Positions 39,886 through 64,000 of a stretch of 64,000 nucleotides of DNA are shown here, piece after piece. Made by a program: the position numbers and the translations under genes. The stretch is from Mesostigma viride (lineage: Eukaryota; Streptophyta; Mesostigmatophyceae; Mesostigmatales; Mesostigmataceae), in assembly GCA_009746045.1 (NCBI GenBank), contig RPFO01000670.1:1010454-1074453 (forward strand), read 5' to 3'. Under the pieces are notes generated by a model that was given only the letters and a program-made list of their open reading frames with translations, had not been told where the DNA came from and did no database searches. How positions within the stretch are numbered: the stretch's first letter is position 1; every line of letters begins with the position of its first letter.

Positions 39886-41610
39886 GCTACAGAGTGAGCA
39901 GACGTAGTGCAAAATCAGTATGCACCACAGGGGCCACCACTTGGCCCCTTCAACTTGCTGGCACCACACCAGATGCACAGGGCAAGGAGAAAAGAAAACA
40001 ATTGCCTGAAAGCTGAAAACCAATGCTGCTTCAGGACCTGCTTGCAAGCTGCCTGCCTTGACAGCCTTGCACAGCCAGCTTTACCTCTATTCCTAGTATT
40101 CAGGAAGAGGCCTCAGCCTTGACCAAGCTTACCTACCAACTCTCAGTTAGCTCTGTGTGGATAAGACGAGAAGCCAGTGCCAACTGCACTTCTCAAAAAG
40201 GTGAGACCTGAGAGTGAGGTATGGCTAGGTTAGGCTTCACACTGTGTTCTTTGTTGCAAATGAAATAACGTTTTCATTACCAATACTCTACCTAACTTGG
40301 CAGCTCTGTTTCAGCAATGGCTGGGCTCGATGAAAGAAAGGAGGGCTGGCCACACTTGCCACGCACCACCATGACCAAGACAGAGTTCAAGGATCCACAC
40401 AGAGCTACATCCAACGCCCTGGTGGAAACACACACTTATCCCAATGAATGCCTTACACTTACGCAATATCTTGCGTCAGCCTTACCTCGTAGCCACGCTC
40501 AGTATCTGATCCTGACGACAACCGCTTTGTCGTCCATACTGCTTCAATTACACCAAAGCTACTCCGTGGCACTCGGCTTTGGTCAGCACCCGAGACCTAA
40601 AAGTATACAAAATCCTAAGTCGTTGTCTGCAACGACTCCCTGTTCCGCATATGAAACATATCATCTAGCACTTTCTCTTTAGACGACAAAATCAACTAGA
40701 CAACCTGGGTAGGCCAGAAATCCCAGACGACAAAATGCCCTTGTCGCAGAGCACTCCAGTGTCGACTTGCCGACCCCTGAGCTTGCCAAACAACTATATC
40801 ACCAACCAAGCATGTACGACAACTAGCTGGCCCTGACGAGAAAAGCTGCCTTGTCGCATTCACAAAAGCGGCTTGCCAGCCTGCCGAATATCAATGCCAA
40901 TATTGCACGACATTATCTACCTGCAGCGGACAGTTCTCGAAATCAATAACGCGCCAGCTTGCGTGCACGTGGATGTTCAGCCTGCACGATCCGCATAATT
41001 GCCAGGCTGGCAGCCTAGCTTGGTCCGTGTTGTAGTCCAGCAGCCAGTGCGTGCTGCTTGCCAGCGTTGGCACTGACCTCCTGGTGACGCATGTCAGTAC
41101 CGCTGTCAACTCCCCGTGCTGCGCGTCGCGCTACGGCGCATGCGTTGCTCCCGGAAGGCCCAAATGCCAAAGGCGTAACAACTCGCACACGCGCAATGCC
41201 TAGCTGCCTCGCCTCCGGTCCCCCGGGCCGGCCGCGTGGCGGCCCCGCGTAAAGCCAATACTCGTGCGAATCGGAACGGCGCGCAACATTGATACTGAGT
41301 TGCATGTTGTCTCGATTTTGAAGAGAAACTATCAAGTTAGACCGTTAGAAACTATGCTTGTATTTCTAGGTAGTGATGACAATGCCAAGGTCATGCTATA
41401 TATGTCATGTATAGCCAAAAGGTATGGCAAAAACACCAGCAGACCATGCTTGGTTGCTCAGAATGTTGAAAACCCCTCAAAACCATGCCAAAAAAGGGGT
41501 TTTCAACAGTTAGCGTACGATTAGCGTATAATACATTATACACCGCGTATTATACATTACAGTACACCTGGGGCCGCGTACGACGCGTATCGCGTATGGC
41601 CAGTCACTGA
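39886..41610. other. No gene recognised; probable 5' LTR/leader of the methyltransferase element
   Basis: The stretch begins near a TGGGCTACAG word that could open the minus-strand element's LTR and contains repeated ACGACAAAAT words (40681, 40728). Its right limit is not visible, and no second LTR copy is in the window. Beyond about 41300 the sequence turns AT-rich with GTATAATACATTATAC words. No frame here has recognisable motifs. Confidence 0.35.
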
Positions 41611-42005
41611 TGGCTGGACGACCTAGTGGTCCCAGCCCAGTTTGAGTACCGCATCCACTCTCTCTCCCGTCTTTGGACTGCCATGCAGGACAAGACGCGG
41701 TGGAAGAAGATTGTCAAGGCGCACACGCCAGCCCCTGTGGGCAAGCCGCCTCCCCCCAAAAGGAGGAGCCGTTTTGATGAGTAGCGTAGATAGGCTTTTC
41801 TAGACTAGATATAGCTTAGAGTTAGGTTAGTTCGATTACGCGGCTTCCTCCACCCCACCCATCCAACCTGGAATATGTGCTACATAGATCCCAACGGAGA
41901 CATGTTATAATTTAATTTAATTTTTTAAATCATGGCTGTGCAGGTGCACCTTGTGCACCCAGAGCAGGTGATACTTGTACATCCTACACCTGCAGGTAAA
42001 CTACA
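41611..42005 (+). mobile_element. LINE 3' end fragment (ORF2 C-terminus, 3' UTR, tail)
   Basis: An open stretch at 41611-41784 ends in text typical of the tail of a plant or algal L1-type ORF2 (FEYRIHSLSRLWTAMQDKTR, then a basic KRRSRFDE end). A 3' region with CATAGATCCCAACGGAG follows and an A/T tail (TTTAATTTAATTTTTTAAAT) at about 41912-41931. Then comes a GTGCACCCAGAGCAGGTG word shared with the LINE at 5.37 kb, so a second LINE 3' piece may begin there. The copy is strongly 5'-truncated, as most LINE copies are. Confidence 0.65.
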
Positions 42006-42585
42006 TTTCGCCGCCTAGGACACCTTTTTTAGCGGGGAATGTGGGTCGGTCAAGTAGGGGAAAACGGTGGCAGGTCTCCGAGCGTCAGATACTTGGAAAT
42101 TTCGTTACGTTCGTATCGAGAGTAGATTTCTGACAATTTTCCTCGTTCGGACAGAGCCACAGTGAATATCAGCATCCGTCCAGTACCAAAGCATGGACCT
42201 AGCAGAAATTCCGTCAGACATCTCGGAAGTAGCAATTTTTAGTATCGAGCGCACTTGCGCTAGTGTTCAGTACGAATTCGGCCTCCGTCAGGTCAGCAAG
42301 CGGCGTGGGAATATACTGAACTGAACAAAACGGTGGACTGTACTAAGAAATTCGTACTCAAATTTCGTCATCGGAATCGGAGGGAAATCTTCGACCAAGG
42401 ACTAGAGATTTCATCAAATTTTCAGAACTGGCCAATTGATGCCAAATGGCGCGATTCTAGATAACAAGTGTTGCTTTACTGGTATCCGACGGTGCCGAAC
42501 TTCGAAATTGAATTTGTAACCCCCGCCGTATTGACGGAACCACATTCTCGCATAAATTGGGTTTCCGCGGTGGCGAAATGTAGTA
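42006..42585. other. No gene recognised
   Basis: AT-rich sequence with many short TTTCGTTACG/AAATTTCG-type words but no frame longer than about 60 residues and no family resemblance. It is probably decayed repeat. Confidence 0.4.
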
Positions 42586-43200
42586 GTAGCCCTGATTGTA
42601 TTACAAACCCATAGATGCCCCTTTCTCAGGGCTAGTGTTACATATTCTGATCAGGCACTCCGCAAAGGTGAAAACCATTTGCGTTCAGTGCCGGGCCGCG
42701 GAAAACGCGGAAAAACGCGATCTGCAAATGAATCCGACCGGAATCGAACTGGGGACCTCTCGCACCAATTTTGCTGACTATAGGACGGACGTCTCCGGTT
42801 ACCATGGCATCGCCAACTTACACCTACAGTCATCCGCAAAAGTTCTCCTGTCCGGGGAGTGATGCAAGCCTTTCGGATTTGGTACTAGATAAATCACTCG
42901 AGATCTGTGTGTAGGAGTACTACACACGTGTCTGCACGCGAGACTTGTTCAGTCTCGCACCGTGAGACGGGCTGAACACGGCTGAATCCTTCTTTTTAGT
43001 AGAAGGGGGCGTAGCCGGTACTATAGAAATCAGCCAAGCGTATATTCTGATCAGGCACTCCGCAAAGGTGAAAACCATTTGCGTTCAGTGCCGGGCCGCG
43101 GAAAACGCGGAAAAACGCGATCTGCAAAAGAATCCGACCGGAATCGAACTGGGTTACATATGCTCCCCACGGAGCTATGATCTTAATTAATTAATTAATG
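42586..43200 (+). mobile_element. LINE 3' tail fragment split by a 507-bp insertion
   Basis: GTATTACAAACCC...CCCCTTTCTCAGGGCTA (42598-42635) and CTCCCCACGGAGCTATGATC plus (TTAA/AATT)n (43163-43199) match the 3' end of the LINE at 5.43-5.52 kb in order. Between them lies a 507-bp insertion flanked by the 9-bp direct repeat GTTACATAT. Confidence 0.7.
42646..43152. mobile_element. 507-bp insertion with 107-bp terminal direct repeats
   Basis: The insert starts and ends with the same 107 bp (42646-42752 and 43046-43152), which differ by eye at one base (T/A near 42732). GTTACATAT flanks both sides (42637-42645, 43153-43161). The repeats contain, on the minus strand, an internal-promoter B-box-like AGTTCGATTCC. 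The middle holds several short hairpins (GTAGGAGTACTACAC; GAGACTTGTTCAGTCTC; CTTTTTAGTAGAAG). No coding frame is present. It could be a very small LTR-type (TRIM-like) element, two tRNA-derived SINE pieces, or a local duplication. Confidence 0.65.
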
Positions 43201-43442
43201 CCGGTCTTCCTAGAGATAGCCACGCGGCTCCCGCAGCCTTCGCGTCTTTCCTCTCAGACAACTACCCTAGTCCGTCCACGGCGTTGGATCACCATGTGTC
43301 CACGCATAGTTGTCTCACTTAGTACAGTCGTCTTGGATAGTCCGGATGACGCGGAGTTGCTGTCTGCGACTCCAGACCTGGGCGAGTGAGTCCCGCCACT
43401 TGCCTTCGCAGGTGAGTTGTCCACGTATGGAAAAGAACTTAA
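43201..43442. other. No gene recognised between LINE tail and TTAA element C
   Basis: A 63-residue frame at 43198-43389 has no recognisable motif. Nothing else is seen. Confidence 0.4.
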
Positions 43443-45149
43443 TTAACCCCTAAATGGTCTTGCTGCCGATTTTCCGCCAAAAAGTGACTTATAGCCGATT
43501 TGTCGGCACCTACTCGGGGGACCAGTTTGCGAGAATACTATTGGGAATTAGGAAACGTTTAGCTGAGAAGAATGAAAGTTTATAAGTTTCTCCAGAACAT
43601 GATACTAGGGTTTGCTATATTTTGACCAAGTTTAACAGGTGTTCCAGACCGTCAAAGTACAAGGGGTTAGGGTACTTTTTCACGTACAACGTGCATTCCG
43701 GAAAACGACGACCTGGCCATGGCGGCTTGCGCCCACGCATGGCATTTACGTTTGCGTTCGAATTTTCTGGCCAAACTTAGGGTATTGATTTTATACGTCC
43801 TAAAGATCATACAGGCCAATTTTTGGTTCGCGGGAATGCCATTTGATAGGTGTCGGCAGCGTTCTTGCTGGAAAAAACTGCGATCAGGCCGGACGATAGA
43901 AACGTTGACAGCAATACCTTTCCGGCGTATTTTAAAGGATATATCGGTTTCTTTGTACTTTTTATGATACATATTAGTCGTAAACGTGCAAGGGTGGCCA
44001 GAAATCGCCGAATCCAGCGACCATGCTGCACAACTTTGGTGTGCCGAAATGCGCCATTTTGCGGCCACCGCCTGGGCCAAGGTAACGCCATCCATGCCTG
44101 GTAAAGCTTAAGCATCGTTTTCCTATCGATGTTTGACGTTTATATATACGTTCTAGCTTGTGTAGCACATTATTTTTGCATTATTCATGCTCTTTCTTGA
44201 CCCTGGCCTGGCCCCTTTCTAAAACACCCTTCTTAGATGCTTCCCTCAGTCAGTTGACCTGCCACAGGGTGATGGTGATAAGTTTTAGAGGCTGTATGGG
44301 TTTGAATACCTCCATATATGTTTGTTATACATTTCCCACACACATATTGCATGAGTGTGAGGCAGTTGGCTGGTCTCTGTGGCATCATCAAGCATGTAAC
44401 CGGTGAGTAGAAGCTTCCCATTGTCAGCATGTGCCACCAGGTGTGCTGGCCATCACCTGGAAAGCTAAAGCAGCTTAGGCCTAGTTTATCCTTGCTAGGG
44501 CAGGCTGAAATAGGCTTAAAATCACTAGTTTGTTGGTGGCTGCCTCCTAGAATGCATGCCTTGCGTAGGGTATCCGTACCACGTTACCTACGTGCATGGA
44601 CAAGGTGGCACCTGCACATGGGTGCCATGTAAGGGCAGTGTGATGATGCAGTTATGTTTCCCCATCATTGTGGAAGGGAAATGTATTGTTTGGCATGGTT
44701 GGGGGCCATATTAGTAGGTATTAGTAGGTAGTATGCCCACTCCTACCCCCTTGGTTGCTTTTTACCAACGGTACCCCTATGGGCTGTACTGGGTGTAACT
44801 GCTGGTATACCCACCCAAATGATGACCCCAATGGCTCAAACTGTTCAGCAACTAATTGTTTATCATCCCTGAAGTGGTAGGTGCCTAGCTCTTACAACAT
44901 AATTCAAAATGCACATTCTACCAAAAATGAAAACGCTCGTCTTGACCCCCCTGACTTTGACGGCAGTTATACATGGCCTACGATGAATATATGTGAGGTT
45001 GTGATATATCATGGCTTAGGGCAACTCATGGACATGCTTGCCCCCCAAGGACAGCCATTGGATATAGCTAGGTTGTACAGGGGCTGGTTTACAAAATAGG
45101 TGAGTTACTGCCGATTTATCGGCAGCATTTCCGCCCATTTAGGGGTTAA
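43443..45149. mobile_element. TTAA-flanked non-coding DNA element C
   Basis: TTAA at 43443-43446 and 45146-45149 flanks a 1699-bp body with inverted ends CCCCTAAATGG (43447-43457, inverted at 45135-45145). Just inside both ends the words TGCCGATTT and TCGGCA form a second, shorter inverted signal. Ends starting CCC next to TTAA are in the style of piggyBac elements. The two overlapping frames around 43667-44168 show no transposase motif, so it is non-autonomous. Confidence 0.8.
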
Positions 45150-46640
45150 TTCATTGGGTACTCCCTGGCATGCCTTCAGTGCATGTTCATGCACTTATAA
45201 CCTGAGCCCACTTGGCCTTGTCCATTGATTAATTATTAGGCCTTGTCCATCATCTTTTTCCAAATCACGGAGAGGCCCCGGCCCCCATGCCCTCCTTGAA
45301 AGTGCGGGCCTTACGGCTTCTAGTATTGCTGGGCCCGTTCCAGGTGAGGAGGTGCCTGCCCGGCTGAGCATCGTTGGCAAGCTTGCTACTTTGCTTGGTT
45401 GCATCATCAAAACCTGCTGACCAGACGTTATATTGGTCTCATGACTGGAAACCGCAAAACCTGCCGCAGCCACAAAAGCAGTGTAGTACTTAGGTGACAT
45501 GTGGCATACCTTTGGGCAATGCTTCCAACTTCATGCTGCATCTTTATGCACTGCTTGCCTGGCTCCGGCACAAGCTTGAAGCACTATTTGCTTCATCCAA
45601 GTTGCTGCTACAATTTGCAGCACTTCATCAACCAGCAATCTGCCATGAACAAATACCTACTGTTTACAACTTCTTTGGTGCCTTCCCCTTTTCAACATTG
45701 GCAACAAATGCAGCTGCTCAATGCCGATGGCCGGCATGGTCTATTGCACGCAATGTCCGTATTCCCTCCATGTGCCAGCTTCTCGCAAGATGCGCCATGG
45801 CCATAATAAGTTCCGGGACACAAGGAACGTAAGGCAGTGCACCACACACTCTACGAAGTCGACAAGCTGGGTCGCTGTGACATTTAGACATAGCCAAGTA
45901 CCAAAATATGGCCACACGTCCCCCGGTGGACAGAGCTATGGTGATAAGAATTAGGTCATTCCGTGAGGGGGAAAGTCCCAAACTCGGATGGAACTTGCAA
46001 GAATCACTTCCCATGCAGTCCATGCCCTTGAGTACCATGCCCCTGAGGCATGCATGAAGCAGCCAGTAGTGTACATCCGAGGCATGCAACCATGTTGCCA
46101 ATCGAAGGTTACAAATACAGAGCGGCATGCAAGCCGCAGGGTACGTACTGGCACATGAGAGGGGCAACGCAGCTCCTCACTTGCGCGCGCAGGCGTCCGT
46201 CTGGCCTGGAAAGAGTGGATGACACAGTAACACCCAGGAAGCACCCGGAGGGCTTCGACCCTATGGCAAGGCAACACCTGGAGGCATAGAAGGCTTCAGC
46301 ACTATGGCAACAATGCTTCACTCAAGCCTGTCCCGCGACTGTACTTGCTCGTCAAGGTGTCAACCCAGGAGCATGCCCTGGCGTCCGTTACGGAATTGTT
46401 CACGCATGCCCTGCGACATGGCGCCGGTTTTGATCCACTCGTCGAAGCCGTCTGGCTTCTGCACCCACACAACACCGGAGACAGGAGGCGGCAAGCGAAA
46501 CAGCAAACAGTCGCGCCCCAATCCCCCCACAGCCATGTAAGTGGCAGGCGTGAGAAAAACAGAAGGCATGTCTAACAAATGGAACAGCTGCCAATGACTG
46601 ACCGTGGCAACTACACGCGGCAGCAACCATTGCCAGTGAG
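45150..46640. other. No gene recognised between TTAA element C and the FtsH gene
   Basis: Short frames on both strands (up to about 150 residues, e.g. minus 45718-46167 and 46360-46665) have no motif, and no splice-consistent pair was found. Part of it may be 3' untranslated region of the FtsH gene, which is transcribed towards it. No repeat longer than about 10 bp stands out. Confidence 0.35.
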
Positions 46641-46959
46641 TCAAACAATTAGATGAGGGAGCCATGAGTTATGTGGCGCTTCTCCAGAAAGGAGAAGGCA
46701 AGTAAACAAAGCTACTGAACACAACCGCAACAACGCGGCCAAATGCGTGAGCAATCGAAGCCATAATGCTTCTATGACCCAACCACACCACCGTGAGACG
46801 CCAACGCTCTTGTCTGGCACCCGGTTCCCTGCCAGATGCTTCTGCCCACTAGTTGGGTGCAGGATGTGCGCAAAGGGCACAGCGCAGAGCCCACTGTGCC
46901 GTGGGCGAGAAGAAAGGCTACGTTTGCCGACAAGGTCATGCAAGTGTGACAGACAACTG

Positions 46960-63200
<16,241 letters not shown>

Positions 63201-64000
63201 TTTGGGAAATGTATGTTCAAGAATTGTCACTAGGACTTCGTGCTGCCCAGAAAACCAGGCTTTTCCTTAATCCATACACCTCCGCCAAACAGACAAGTCC
63301 TCCGTAGAAATGGCCCCCCCGTCACCGTGTACTGCATGCACCGATTATTTATCCTGGAGAATGCTTTAATCGCTTTGCATCCGGGGCTGCGATAACCCGA
63401 CCGCCTACCGAAATTGGGCAACGGGAGGATTGCACCACTCAGACAGGCAACGTGTCCGTCACCCCGCACCGACTGGTTTTGCCAGTGCGGATTTACGTAA
63501 GTCGCTTGTACAGCTGTTACTGCCCGGGAATGGCGGGATAGTGGATACTCGAGATGTCATCTGGCTTTTGCCTTCCTGCCTCCTGGTACATATGAATGAT
63601 GAATGTGATTGGCGCCTTATTAATGCGGGCACCCCAATTTAGGCAAAACTAGGCATTTCAGGCTATTTTCGGCATACCTGGGTCACCTTAACTGTTATAT
63701 GGAAATAAACTAACACCCATTTCACCGGAAATGATGAATGTGATTTTCTTTCCATCCCTATAAGCCCCTTCCTTACCTACACTACGTGCGTGGGATACAA
63801 CGAACGAGTCTACTCATCTGCGCCTCTCTCTCTGCTGCCCATTTGCGGCGTCAGCGTGGGACCCAAATACCTAACTAAGTACTAACCAAAGTGCGGCTTG
63901 GGATCCAACTAATAACCTGATTAACTAACCTATTGCCTGTGCTAACATGCGGGCCGTGTCAGCCCGAATATACCCTCCCATTTACATGTGAGTACGGTAC
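63201..64000. other. FtsH upstream region, no second gene seen
   Basis: This is the 5' flank of the FtsH gene and should hold its promoter. In gene sense no clear TATA box stands out near the start. A GATGAATGTGATT word occurs twice (about 63598 and 63733). Short frames (63230-63469 minus, 63430-63642 plus) have no motif. The FtsH frame stays open upstream to 63230 but only from a GTG, so the ATG at 63200 is used. Confidence 0.45.

Noticed and set aside
42730-42835. tRNA gene on the minus strand
   Set aside because: A B-box-like AGTTCGATTCC is present, but no acceptor stem or anticodon arm with proper pairing could be formed; a tRNA-derived repeat is more likely.
42646-43152. Helitron
   Set aside because: It starts with TC and ends with CTGG, but it has a 9-bp target duplication and terminal direct repeats, both foreign to Helitrons, and no clear 3' hairpin.
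63201-63230. Ten extra N-terminal FtsH residues
   Set aside because: The upstream extension starts with GTG, not ATG; nuclear genes rarely use GTG, so the first ATG at 63200 was chosen.

Overview
The window reads as nuclear DNA of a green alga or another plastid-bearing member of the green lineage. It holds one recognisable host gene: a plastid FtsH-type protease on the minus strand, about 16 kb long, with at least 19 short exons and GT-AG introns. Almost everything left of it is transposon built into transposon. Ty3-type LTR elements with chromodomain-like integrases, an L1-like LINE, and several DNA-transposon families all occur. I cannot name the species from sequence alone.

Layout. (1) 1-16064: an outer minus-strand gag-bearing element is split by a young, 12.3 kb plus-strand Ty3-type element (1508-13807). 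That element has 779-bp LTRs that look almost identical and a perfect 5-bp target duplication. It has itself received an ORF1-only LINE (about 3568-5520) and a 0.8 kb MITE-like element (about 8858-9641). (2) 16065-20614: two TTAA-flanked, non-coding DNA elements stand back to back and share one TTAA. (3) About 21180-39885: a minus-strand LTR element encodes Gag, a probable protease region, a cytosine-C5 DNA methyltransferase domain and reverse transcriptase. It is interrupted by a plus-strand LTR-element half (about 23655-27864) and by an 8.5 kb DNA transposon (28862-37388). That transposon has exact 21-bp inverted ends, octamer arrays near both ends, a DUF7869-like transposase gene and a divergent partner gene. 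(4) 39886-45150: LINE 3' ends, a 507-bp insertion with terminal direct repeats, and a third TTAA element. (5) 45150-46640: nothing recognised. (6) 46640-63200: the FtsH gene, whose introns carry two MITEs, several minisatellites, a 400-bp GCCC tract and poly(C) runs at acceptors. (7) 63201-64000: FtsH upstream region.

How the parts fit. The nesting gives a relative order: outer gag element, then the 12.3 kb Ty3 element, then the LINE and the MITE inside it; and methyltransferase element, then the half element and the 8.5 kb transposon inside it. The FtsH exon phases close without exception from the first ATG through exon 19 (759 residues), so the host gene looks intact although its introns are crowded with repeats. 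The most unusual items are the methyltransferase-bearing retroelement and the 8.5 kb transposon with its octamer arrays. The retroelements are treated as fossils: parts and boundaries are given, not repairs.
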